Below are positions 36,039-46,734 of a DNA stretch of 64,000 nucleotides, piece after piece. A program made the translations under genes and the position numbers. The stretch's first letter is position 1, and each line of letters opens with the position of its first letter. Where the stretch lies: assembly GCA_947247005.1 (NCBI GenBank), contig OX365948.1, positions 1,364,001-1,428,000 on the forward strand, written 5' to 3'. Source of the stretch: Spisula solida. Its lineage: Eukaryota; Mollusca; Bivalvia; Venerida; Mactridae. A model generated the notes under the pieces. The model was not told the origin of the DNA. It worked only from the letters and a program-made list of their open reading frames with translations, and ran no database searches.

Positions 36039-36165
36039 ATTAAGTCAGACAGGGAAGGCAGCACTCAACTTAACCAGCCGAGCACAGAAACATCAAAAAC
36101 ACATAAAACACAGTGCCCAACTGAACCAATCGAGCACAGGAAACACAAAACACATAAAGACACAA
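36039..36165. mobile_element. partial copy of the ATTAAGTCAGAC MITE
   Basis: It starts ATTAAGTCAGACAGGGAAGG, as at 27799, and contains two successive CCARYCGAGCACAG blocks with CAAAACACATAAA between them. The other MITE end is not visible. Confidence 0.7.
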
Positions 36166-36719
36166 TGAATTCATTCAGAAATAGCACATACATAATATTG
36201 AAGTAGTAAATTATGCTGGTTTTGGTTGTCCCTCGACTAGGATACTTTTGTTTATAAATACAATAGTATGAACGATTCGGATAAAAATATGTGAAAGAAA
36301 TTCTTACAAACACCAAATGCACATTTTATCAGCCTATTCAAATACCCAAAGCGACATTTCCCTCTTTTCCTCTTAAAAATAAACGTGCTTCAAGTTTGTA
36401 CCCAACTTCTTTTGTGAAATGCTTCCAACCTCGTTTTAAAGAACACTCTTTCTGAAAAAGGATTAATGTGTATCATTTTGAAAAAGTCTCGATACAATAG
36501 AGAAAACAGAAATTAAAGGTTATTAAGTAGATGCGTAATTTTTTAAAGTGCCCTTACTGTAACTGTGGTGTTTTATTGGTTAAAATAAAAATTGATGCAA
36601 TGCTTTACATACGTTGAAAGCATAAGGCTGTATTGTGCGTAAAACCTACATGTTCTACCTCACACGTCCACAGTAGGCTTATTGTCATCAGTATTACTAA
36701 GAATAACTCCCTCGTGTAA
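36166..36719. other. intergenic, no gene recognised
   Basis: AT-rich sequence with an 85-codon minus frame overlapping the MITE copy (36065-36322), without recognisable content. Confidence 0.35.
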
Positions 36720-39115
36720 CGGTCACTCCTGTAACGGGTTATTTTGTTACAGGAAAGACAAAAATTGTTACAGGATGGACAATATTATGTTTAAATACAA
36801 AATACAATATTATAGCATTAACATAATTATGTATAGCTAAGAGCTGATATGGATGTTGTTTTATATCAACTACAACATAAAACATCAAATGTCTAGATAA
36901 TGTTTACAAAAGTGGGATTTCGTTGATACTTCACAAGACTCAGATGCTAACACATCTGTGGCAGGTAATATCTTGGGATATTCATTGCCTTCGGTCATAA
37001 CGCCTGATTTTGAGTGTTCTCTAGTTTTTAAATTGTGTTACATGACTGACAATTTTTACTACATATATTGGGAATGCCAACCCCACAACACCGGTAGAAG
37101 TTTCGGTTGCTGAGGGATACATATCCACTTGGAAAAACCGGCAATATCTACAAGAATACAAGATTATGTGCAATGTATGTCAAAGATAAACAGGATTATA
37201 AATAGAAGAATATCAATAACATGACAAAACGTGAAAAAAGACACAGACAAAAGAGCAATGTCGCACTGACTGACATTACTCAAACGCTATTTGATCCACT
37301 CTCGACTCACTAAGTGGCATACTGCCAAACTACTGACTAACATTATGCGAAAAGAATGCCTGTCTTAAATTTACTAAATTTGGCCCTGTGATTTTCAAAA
37401 AATAGAAATGAATGTTCCTATAAATCTGACCTATAATTCAAATAACTTAACATTTCCTGTGTAAAGATTGAGCATACACATCGGAATTTCCTTTGTAATT
37501 TGTAGACACAACTGCCAAGAATATGAGGTGTATGTCGTATTTAGCCCAAAATGTCATTTTTGAGTGAGATTATCATATCTGAATCTTTGAAGCGCTTTTT
37601 CTCGAAAAGTGAAATTGTGTAGTTAGCACAAGATAATACTAAGGCGACGATTATTATTACGGGGGAAATTTGTGAAAGTATTCTTATTTTTTTGAAAGAC
37701 GGTGTTAGTGTATTAGAAACATTGGACAGATTTATTGACAGATGCATTTCTATTTTTCGATAAAACTTAGGGCCAAATTAAGCCATAAATGAACCTTGTC
37801 CTTTACTGCTGACACTCTGTCAAAACACTTGATTGACTTACTGATTGCACACAATTAACCTACCTCTGACATACGACCAGTGCACTGTCAACACACTAGA
37901 TGACATACTCGGTCAATAACCAATACTGATAAAACTGACAAGACTATCATACTGCTGACGCTACGATTGATGTATTGCTGACACACTGATTGCCCTACTG
38001 CCGAAATACCTCTGGTACACCGACTGACCTACTGTTGATATACTGTCAGTATAATGCCGCCATAATGGCGAAAATACAGCTGACAACTAGCCGAAATACT
38101 TCACACATACTGACTGACTTGCAGCCGAAACAATGACTATCATACTGCTGACACATTGGCTGATATACTGCTGACACATGCGTGCCCTAATGCTTCCACA
38201 ATGACATACCTACTACTGACACAATGACTGACTTACTGCTGACAGACTGATGAACTCACTGTCGATACACTGACTGACTTGTTGCTTACTAGTATAAACC
38301 TACTGACATACTGCAAGAACGCTGTCAACCAACTGAATAACTTACTGACTGACACATGGACCGACATACTGGTTACACATGACCACCTTACTGCTGTAAC
38401 ACTGTTTGACACACTGTCGAAAACCTGACTAAGAAATGATTATCTTCTGACTAATTGCTGACATAATGCCGGTATAATGTCTACTCATTGATTGACACAC
38501 TGACTGACACACTGACTGACACACTGCTGACACAATGGCTGCCATCTGCTGACACACTGCCGAAATAGCTGACCAACTTACTGCTTGTACATCTACTGCT
38601 CACATACTGCTGGTACACTGTCGCAACACATCGAATGGGGTACTGACTGACTCACTGTCGATATAATGACTGACAAGCTGCTGACACATTGACTGACATA
38701 ATGCTAACACGGATTGTTATACAGCTAACACACTGACAAACATACTGTACACCATTATCTACATGATCATCTAGTGACTTGGATGATGCCTAGAATCATT
38801 CGTGCAAGACCGTTCCACTCATTGACATTATGCCGGTACACTGACTAACATAATTTATGGCTGATCCATATTTTGTGTGGACTCCTGTATTACAATGACT
38901 TGTCCTTCCTGTAACATATTATGATTTGTGCGTTGAAACTAACTATTTTATGGAAATAGGTATATGATACCGCAGCAATTGATTGTAAACACATTTTCCC
39001 ATTATTTAAATGCTTCATATTCAATAAAAAGTTAGAAAAATGCTCTTTGTTTTGTCATTCCCATAAGAAAGTGTGTCCTTCCTGTAACATGCATGTCAGT
39101 CATGTAACAGGACAT
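36720..39115. mobile_element. candidate element bounded by TTACAGGAWGGACA motifs
   Basis: GTTACAGGAAAGACA (36745) and GTTACAGGATGGACA (36768) lie at the left. The reverse form TGTCCTTCCTGTAACAT lies at 38901 and 39075, with a mixed TCATGTAACAGGACAT word just after. Facing clusters of one motif around a low-complexity core resemble subterminal repeats of a non-autonomous DNA transposon. I could not find clear terminal inverted repeats or a target duplication, so the borders are nominal. Confidence 0.4.
37800..38870. repeat. degenerate ACTGACACACTGCTGACATA-type array
   Basis: For about 1 kb the sequence consists of variants of ACTGAC, ACACTG, CTGCTGACA and CATACTG in irregular succession, with no exact period. 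It is a decayed short-unit satellite. It forms the centre of the candidate element at 36720-39115. Confidence 0.85.
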
Positions 39116-39556
39116 GTTTATTTAGTTTTTAGTCATCATACACATACTATTGGTATTACAACGTTATTATTTACAGAAAATCACTACTTCAGATATAAAA
39201 CAAGGGCTTTCATTTGGGAACATTTAATTTTAAAAACTTGTGATAACATATTACTACTAGAATTGAATCTTTTCAGAAACTACCTTCAATATTGCGAATT
39301 ATTATTTTACCGTGTCTTTCATATGAAATTCAACCACATTTTAGAATGTAGACAACAACTTCTTTCTAAAAATCAAATTTTAAAGCTGTTACTGTTCAGT
39401 GAATTGGTTTTAAAAACCTTAAAGCATACAAATGTGTTACATGAAGGACATAAACACATACATAGTCCAGAATTAAGTTCTGTTCAACAAAAAGTAAAGT
39501 GGTTGTCGCGTAAATATATTATATTAAAACTGGATACACATCAATGCACAATTTAA
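39047..39556 (+). CDS. hypothetical 169-codon ORF
   Basis: An ATG-to-TAA frame of this length is unusual in such AT-rich DNA. The product is rich in His, Leu, Lys and Asn, starts with a CHSHKKVCPSC cluster, and has no domain I recognise and no signal peptide. The first 25 codons overlap the inverted TGTCCTTCCTGTAAC motif, which argues that at least this part is not an old gene. It may be a remnant of a transposon gene or chance. Confidence 0.3.
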   Translation: MFCHSHKKVCPSCNMHVSHVTGHVYLVFSHHTHTIGITTLLFTENHYFRYKTRAFIWEHLILKTCDNILLLELNLFRNYLQYCELLFYRVFHMKFNHILECRQQLLSKNQILKLLLFSELVLKTLKHTNVLHEGHKHIHSPELSSVQQKVKWLSRKYIILKLDTHQCTI

Positions 39557-40020
39557 ACAAGAAAACATATCAAATAATTATTTACTTTCATTTCTTTTCT
39601 GTAAGTGAAATGTTGCAAAAAAAAAATCTTGACTCATTTAAATCATTTATAATTGTAACCACAGACCATTAAGTATGCCTTGTATTTCGTTTCGACTAGG
39701 TTAACTTTATAATGGAAACATTATACATTTGTAATTCATAAAACCATGTCTTTTGTACAATTATATCGTATGTAATGTACAATCTTTCGGATAATAAGAA
39801 AGATGTCCTTAACATATAATATCAGTTAACATGCTTCTGCATCTGTAAATTTTCTAAAAATACTTTCTCTCCCGAATCCAAGCCTAAATTCGTCTCACAT
39901 GTTACACCTATAAAAGATTTTTCTAATTTAGTATAATATCATATCGCATACTTTCTCGCCATATAACACCGTACTATTTATTTAATTGAATTATTGTTGC
40001 TTTGCAAAAAGTCCTTTTCA
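39557..40020. other. intergenic, no gene recognised
   Basis: AT-rich DNA. It may be the 3' UTR of a LINE fragment whose tail follows, but no coding part is recognised. Confidence 0.35.
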
Positions 40021-40055
40021 AGACTAAATATGCAAATAAACTATATTCTATTCTA
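40021..40055 (+). other. possible LINE 3' end
   Basis: The sequence GACTAAATATGCAAATAAAC followed by TATATTCTATTCTATG combines an AATAAA-like signal with a short TTCTA tandem tail. This is the kind of end seen in CR1/L2-like LINEs. No upstream reverse transcriptase is visible, so it would be a very short 3' fragment. Confidence 0.35.
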
Positions 40056-40499
40056 TGTTGAACCATCCTCAAACATCAGTGGTTAGTCAAGTTCCAAGAA
40101 TACCCCCTCATTCAATTCCTTTCATGCTGAGCACAAACCTAAAAAAGCTCATTTCGTAGACATCTGGTGATTCCGTCTATCGTCCAATCAGAACGATCGG
40201 TGTGCTACGCGGGGTATTTTATAAACAAACTCGCGAGAAAATGTAAAATTGGATCGAGTTATGGGATTTAAATATTTACGAACTAAATTGGATGAAGTAC
40301 ACATTTAATTAAATATAGTTTATAAAGCAGCCGTAAATAATTTCAGAGTGTACTGTACAAGGAGTTTGACGATGAGTGTCCGGAGTCCCGGATGTGAAGT
40401 CTAGATTCGAAATGGATCTAAAGCTTTGTCAAAAATGCATCGACCATTACAATAAGCTGTAGACATTAAATCTAATTGAATAATTATTAATAAAAGTGA

Positions 40500-42582
40500 A
40501 ACTGAGACTGTGTTGTACATGAACCTGACATCATCATTGGAACAGAAACGTGGCTGGACTCGGGCATCAGGTCATCAGAGAACCTCCCTACTAAGCTTGG
40601 ATACGACATCCTCCGGAGGGACAGACCGAACGACGCCTACGGTGGGGTCCTCATCGCAACCAAGTCATTCCTCCAACCAGGTGAAGTCACAGTTAGCTCC
40701 AACATTGAAGTGATCTCCACGGTATTTAACGTTGACAAGAAAACAATCTCAATCTCTGCCTACTACCGCCCCCGAACAAATCGGATGAAACATACCTATC
40801 TACAGACAAAGATGATTTCTCCAGCATCAAATCCAAGCACTAGAATAACATTATATTCATAGGAGGGGACTTCAATCTTCCGGACATCAACTGGGGAACA
40901 CTTACTGTCACCGGGAACCAATATCCGCTTCGGGTCAACAAAGTCTTTCTTGATTTTATAGCTGAACTAGCTTAGAACAAGTAGTAGACTTCCCAACCAG
41001 GCAAGCAAACACTCTAGACGTGTTCTTGACATCTCACCCCTCATTCAAGTCTAGATGCAAGCCGATGCCTTCAATAGGCTCTAGCGACCACGATGTTGTG
41101 ATCCTTGACACAATACTAATTCCCAGGCGACCACAACCAGTGAAGAGAAAAATCCACCTTTGGAAAAAGGCCGACATCACTGGAATTTAGGAAGACCTTG
41201 CTGACTTAACGAACTCTCTCGATTATTGTGAACAGGACATCAATGTAGTATGGACCACCCTCAAGAACACTATCCTGGACGTTATTGAAAGAAGGATCCG
41301 TACCAAAATGACCACTACGAGACATACCAGTCCATGGATAAATACCAGGATCAAACAGACTATCCGCAGAAAACAAAGGGCATTTAAGAAAGCTAGGAAA
41401 ACCAAACTCAAACGCGACTGCGACAGATACAAGCGTCTTCAAAAAGAGGTCCACTTTTTTGTGAGACAGGTCTCAAATCGTATCTGAAAGAAACAGTAAG
41501 CGGGGTGTACAAGGACAACCCAAAGTGATTCCGGTCCTATATGAAGAACAAGGGACAAGAAACCATAGGAGTTGCTCCCCTCAAGAACCCTAACGGTTTC
41601 ATTCAAAACGATCCTACCTCCCAAGCCAACATCCTGAATGACCAGTTTAAATCAGTCTTCACAGAAGAAGACCTCACGGACATGGCAGATATGGGTACCA
41701 GCTCTACACCCACCATGCCAGAGATTATAGTGAACTGGAAAGGAGTCCATAAACTACTGACCAATCTACGACCACACAATGCAGCCGGGCCTGACTCTAT
41801 CCCATCCTTCATTCTCAAGGCTGCTGCCTCAGAACTTGCCTCTGCCATCGCCAAGCTATTCCAGTCGCACTTAATCTTGGGAAGGTCCCAGACGACTGGA
41901 AAACTTCAACAGTTGTTCCCATCTTCAAGAAGGGGGACCGTCATCAAGCAGCCAACTACAGGCCATAGCTTCCAAACGGACAAGAACACTTAAGACTAAC
42001 TACCAGCTGCATGGACATACACTAGAGATCGTCGACGGCAGCAAATATCTCGGAGTCAATACAACGAAGAGCACCCAGATTTGTAGTCAACGACTATACA
42101 AGCAAGACCCCAGGGAGTATCACGAAAATGCTAGAGGACCTCCAGTGGGAATCGCTTGAAAGTCGTCGACGCAACAGCAGACTCCTGATGCTCATCAAGG
42201 TTCACCATTGACTTGTAGACGTCCCAGCATCGACATACCTGAAACCAAGCGATGGCCGTACCAGTGGTGGAAACAGATTCTACCAGGAGCGCCTCACAGA
42301 CAGGACCTTCCTCAACCCTAGATCGGTGAAGGACTGGAACTCACTTCCAACCAGAGTTTCTGCGGCGACATCCCTGGAGGACTTTCAGTCCCTCTTTCGG
42401 CTTGGAACGTTATAGGCGGATCCTTTATCTACAGTGTATAAAGTTTTAACGTTTTTAAACAATGAACTTTGAAGTTTAACTCATTCTGAATTTTTGATCG
42501 CCATCACCATGAACATAATGTGGCTGAGCTATTTACGATCTATCAAGATCCCTGCTCAATACTCGGAAGAAGAAGAAGAAGA
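40500..42582 (+). mobile_element. third LINE (CR1-like), 5'-truncated and internally deleted
   Basis: It starts inside the endonuclease domain, crosses the linker into the start of the RT, then jumps to the C-terminal region. It ends with a 3' UTR and a GAAGAAGAAGAAGAAG tail at about 42567-42582. Candidate host exon sequence follows immediately. The tail and the C-terminal sequence are what I remember of a CR1-like LINE common in marine invertebrates. Confidence 0.85.
40510..42414 (+). pseudogene. LINE ORF2: endonuclease, RT start and C-terminus
   Basis: One frame reads IIIGTETWLDS (metal site), RRDRPNDAYGGVLIATK, ISAYYRP, GGDFNLPDINWG and SSDHDVVILDT, the EEP endonuclease landmarks. The linker has PWINTRIKQTIRRKQRAFKK. 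Then come NPNGFIQNDPTSQANILNDQ, AAGPDSIPSFILKAAASELA and the start of the RT (KKGDRHQAANYRP). The catalytic palm with its FADD box is missing; near 41960-42010 the sequence jumps to RRAPRFVVNDYTSKTPGS and ends WNSLPTRVSAATSLEDFQS. Frameshifts and stops occur at several points (for example 40970, 41190, 41485). Confidence 0.85.
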
Positions 42583-42595
42583 ACGCATCGAACGG

Positions 42596-42719
42596 ATGGG
42601 GAAAATTCGTAAACATTCGTCAGTTTTGCCGACATGTGCGCTAGGAATTAACTTATTCGCCATCGAAGAAAAAAATAGTGAAATTGTTTCGTGTCAAGCT
42701 GATTCTGATGTATTAAAAG
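42596..42719 (+). CDS. candidate first coding exon of an unrecognised host gene
   Basis: ATG opens 41 codons (MGKIRKHSSVLPTCALGINL, then FAIEEKNSEIVSCQADSDVL) and ends at AAAAG|GTAACT, a good donor, in phase 1. The frame is open upstream through the LINE tail, which would add junk residues, so the ATG at 42596 is preferred. The composition is that of an ordinary soluble protein. The LINE tail ends about 14 bases before this ATG, so the normal promoter and 5' UTR have been displaced or replaced. Confidence 0.4.
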
Positions 42720-42833
42720 GTAACTAATAAATAATTTTCACGTTTAATTGTTCTTTTGTTTATTAAAGCTCGATTTTGATTGGACGATGACAGGAAAACA
42801 CCCGTAACAAATATTAGTTATTGCTATGAATAG

Positions 42834-43003
42834 AATTAAACGAAATGGATTTGATTGGTTTTGTTTTGTTCGACGCGCTGGAAAAGCTTGGTTTTGAACC
42901 AGAGTATGATATCACAGGTGAAGAACACTCTGGTGAACGAGAATGGTGTTGAACATTTGAACAAGGCCAAACACTTTTTGACCGAGTTATGGGTAAATAT
43001 ATA
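42834..43003 (+). CDS. candidate second exon of the same gene, with a frame break
   Basis: After GAATAG, the frame that fits the phase-1 donor reads ELNEMDLIGFVLFDALEKLG and FEPEYDIT. It can end at ACAG|GTGAAG, or continue with a one-base shift into NTLVNENGVEHLNKAKHFLT and ELW, ending near ATGG|GTAAAT. Both pieces look like helical protein. The upstream acceptor lacks a strong pyrimidine tract. The BEL/Pao insertion lies 0.5 kb downstream, so any further exons would be beyond 51.9 kb. It may be a gene broken by insertions or a pseudogene fragment. Confidence 0.35.
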
Positions 43004-43503
43004 CATGCACAGTTATAAGACTTGTTAAGTGTACATTATACAGAAATACCACGAAATTAAATCTTCAATGAATAATTATACCAAATATCATGTCAAGCTT
43101 ACATCGGCTGCCATATTTGCTTTCAAGTTCAGTCAGGTATAAGACTAGGTTTTTGAGACGTTTACTTGCATATCTCAAGATGTAATAAAACAATTACGAT
43201 TGTTTGATGTTTGAATGATTTCTGATATTTTATCTTTTACCATGCTATTTTTTCCTGAACTCTGAAATCCCTGAAATTACGACCCCGCGAAATGATCACC
43301 AAATCCACTAACTTTTGTCCCATTGAACTTAATGCTTTCACAGTATTAGTTTGGCGAAAATGTTTAATATTTTTACATTTCTTATGTAATTATATGTTTT
43401 GAGTTTTACATTGCGACACCTCTTGCAAGTTAAGGTTATGTCTTGGTTGAATCTCCTTTATTCCAATAGTGCTTACAAAATAGTGAACTGCATTGTTAAC
43501 ATG
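43004..43503. other. sequence between candidate exons and the BEL/Pao element
   Basis: AT-rich DNA without a recognisable gene; possibly intron. It ends with the CTTAT that was duplicated by the BEL/Pao insertion. Confidence 0.4.
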
Positions 43504-43508
43504 CTTAT

Positions 43509-43616
43509 TGTTCTGCCCTTAGACCGACAGATAGACAACGACTAATTCTTTTGCTTCAAGATTTAATATCGTAAGTACTGAAAATAGACAAAACCCAACC
43601 TTACAATCAAATAACA

Positions 43617-43654
<38 letters not shown>

Positions 43655-44534
43655 ATCATAGTCAATATAGAAAAGAGTTCAGAGTAAAATTCTTCAACTT
43701 ACAATCAAGAAAAGTTCTTCAACTAACTAGTATGTAAAGTTAACAGATGATAATAATTCTAATTATACCTATATTCAAATGTAAATCCTCAGTTATAGTA
43801 CACTTTGGCGTGTATTCAGTTTTAAAGATAATAAACAATACAAATTACAGAACCATCATAATTGGTACAAAAGGTAAAAAAGACTTCATATTGTAAACCT
43901 ACATCATGGTAGTCAAACAAACAAAGACATCAGCAGTCCACAGAGTGCTTCCTGTGTTAGTTATACCATACTGCATACATGAACATGTTAAACCATACTG
44001 TAAAGAAAACAAGTAACATGGAATTATACACTTGCAAAAATAACAAAGGACCCAAAGAAAATCGAATAAAATTACATCCTAAGATTCTATAATGAGAAAA
44101 CATTATGAAATTAAATATAAATGACTTATCAAGTTCAAACCACATTACTCAACTAATTTTATGAACTTTAGACAAAGGGAGATTACTGTGTATGACTTCG
44201 GTCATAGAAAATTTGGCACCCTCTGACCTAATACGGAAATGGACCGGCATGGCACGGAATTTAGCCTGACTTTAACTATCAACGAAAATAACCAATATAA
44301 TAGGCCATAATTGCCTTACAGAGAATTTCTAATACAGTGAACAATTAAAACATATATTTATACATCTATAGACATCAAAACATGAACAGAACTTACACAA
44401 TGCGGGTAAAAACACCGCCTTTGAAAAGACAAGCCTTCTTCGCGGCAAAATTTAGGCGAACGTTATACTAGCACAAGCGTGCGAACAGGACAAATTAAGA
44501 GCGGTTAAACACCGCTAAAAACTGTTCCAACACA
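43509..44534 (-). repeat. 3' LTR of the BEL/Pao element
   Basis: Written on the plus strand it starts TGTTCTGCCCTTAGACCGAC and ends CTGTTCCAACACA. It is 1026 bp against 981 bp for the other LTR. Most of the length difference comes from a longer CA run, a short AAGGTAAAAAAG insertion and a 20-odd base block with GCGGGTAAAAACACCG. Otherwise the two copies are almost identical by eye. Confidence 0.95.
43619..43652. repeat. (CA)n microsatellite in the 3' LTR
   Basis: About 16-17 CA repeats. The same place in the other LTR (51050-51073) has about 11-12, showing length change since insertion. Confidence 0.95.
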
Positions 44535-45166
44535 CTCTCCACCTGTGATACATCACACCCAATAAATCTAACATTAAAAACAATTCAAACATTCTGTGTG
44601 TACAATAAGAGCAAACAAAACCTTTCTATACAACTTCAACCTATGTTTAGCTTAAAATGCTTTATAAGCTTAACAAATATTTCTACTAACATACTTAGCT
44701 TAAAATGCTTTATAAGCTTAAGATGCAACTTGCAAAACTTGCTTCAAAACTTACGAAAATGACTAAAGTACACAATCTCTATACAAAAATTACTAGAATA
44801 CACAATATCTAAACAAAAACATACTTTCTCTAAAAACAGCAATCCATGTCCAACAAAGGTTCAATCTCAAGTAGCGATATAGATTAAAGCTAGTTAAATT
44901 GAGAATCAAAAAGCTGTTTTACATGAACATACTACATAAAACAATGCGGCTGAATGTTGAACAACAAACATGTTTACAAACTGATATACACCTATTTTAG
45001 ATACAATCATGGTACGCAATCTTAAAATGGTAAACCAATCAAAAATAGTCATATCATATTGAATATGAATTTAATGACAAAAACAATTATCTAACTGAAA
45101 CAACATTGTATACACCTTTACAGTCTATAGCGGGTTCATTACTCAACCCATAACGCCATCTAAAAG
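44535..45166 (-). other. untranslated region and polypurine tract before the 3' LTR
   Basis: On the minus strand the last bases before the LTR are CACAGGTGGAGAG, a short purine-rich tract suited to priming plus-strand DNA synthesis. The rest is AT-rich with no frame and no sign of an envelope gene. The word AGCTTAAAATGCTTTATAAGCTTA is directly repeated here (about 44650 and 44698). Confidence 0.55.
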
Positions 45167-46686
45167 TCAATCTACCAGAACCACCATATCAGTGATAGGT
45201 CTAGTAACTACAGACGAATTTCCATTCTTGCACATTTTAACTTCAGCTTTGCGAATCAAATTGTCACTTGTACTTTCGATCACTCTAGAAACAACACCAA
45301 CTGACCACTCATTGCGCGGTAGATTTTTATCTTTTAATAAGACCACATCGTTATTTTTTACACATGGTTGAACAGTTTTCCACTTCCGTCTTGGCTGAAG
45401 TGTTTCAAGGTACGTTCGTTTCCACTGTGACCAAAACATGTCTGCCAACACTTGTACAGCTTTCCACTGCTTACGGTACATATCTTTAATTCCAAGACTA
45501 GGTTCAAATGATATGTCACAGTTTATTTTCTGGTTTAATAGCATTGCAGGAGTCAATATAGTCGGATATTCTGCATCATACGATATTGGCGCAATCGGTC
45601 TAGAGTTCATAATTGCACTTATTTCTGCCATTAGTGTCACAAGAACTTCATGCGTCAGATGAACAACAGACCATCTAAGATACGGCGAGCCACTCCAATC
45701 ATACGCTCCCATACTCCTCCCATATGGGAAGAATGTGGAGCATTGAACCGCCATATAACACGTGAATCGTTCAGGTAGCCGGCAACTGTTTGATCTTCGA
45801 CGTTGATTGCATCCATCTTCAGGTCTTCAATGGCTCCTACGAAGTTGGTCCCTCTGTCGGATCGGAACTCTTTGACGTTTCCCCTGAGAGACACGAAGCG
45901 TCGCAAGGCGTTGATAAACGACGAACTAGACATTTCCTCTATGACTTCAATATGAACTGCACGTGTAGTTAAACATGTGAAGAGCACAGCCCAACGCTTA
46001 GACTGGGCCATACCACCCCTAGTTCGACGCGACACAATAGCCCAAGGTCCAAAGACGTCAACTCCGACATATGAGAAGGGTGGGCCTGGTGAAAGTCGAT
46101 CTTCGGGTAAATCCGCCATTATCTGGTGTTCAGTTTTTCTACGAAGTTTTCGGCAGGTCACACACTTGTGAAGAAGACTGGAAACAAGTCTCTTGGCGCC
46201 TACTATCCAGTATCCATTGTAACGCAGTGAACCTTCCGTAAGGTGTCTTCCCTGGTGGTTGCATGATTCATGGAAGTGATGAACTAGCAACGTGGAAATG
46301 TGACATTTGCTAGACAAAACAATGGGATTTGACAACTCTTTGGTAAGTGGACCCTGGTTGAGACGACCTCCAACACGCATTATCCCTTCCTCATCTACAT
46401 ATGGATTCAAAGAACTGATTGGACTATCACAGCAGACAGGTTTTGAATTTGTGAGGCATTTGACCTCATCATAGAAGGATTCTTGTTGAGATAGTTTCAG
46501 TATGAATCTCTCGGTCTCGTTTAGAAGGTTTACTGTTGGGGTACTTCTAACATCATCTCCATCAGTACAATTCTTGGTTTTGAACTTACGCAGAGCCCTT
46601 TTCAGAAGCATTATAGCTTTCAATAATCTCTTCCAATTAGAGAAATAGCCAAACTTCTCTGATAATGTTCTCGCAACTGTTGTCAT
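45167..46686 (-). pseudogene. BEL/Pao pol, integrase part
   Basis: Integrase inserts the element cDNA into host DNA. The N-terminal zinc-binding part has HHFHESCNHQGRH and CVTCRK. The catalytic core has VGVDVFGP (first Asp), SDRGTNF (second Asp) and HMGGVWERMIG (Glu). A one-base frameshift at about 45660-45690, just after VARRILDGLL, moves the rest to another frame: HLTHEVLVTLMAEISAIMNS, RPIAPIS, then a basic C-terminal segment with NEWSVGVVSRV. The upstream polyprotein frame is the same as that of this segment, separated only by a stop at 46735-46737. Confidence 0.93.
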
Positions 46687-46734
46687 TTTAACCGTGACTT
46701 CATGTCGAACTTCCGTGTCGTTGTCAGGTGAGAT

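Noticed and set aside
44535..45166. Search for an envelope-like gene in the BEL/Pao element
   Set aside because: No open frame of useful length exists between integrase and the 3' LTR, so there is no sign of a retrovirus-like element.
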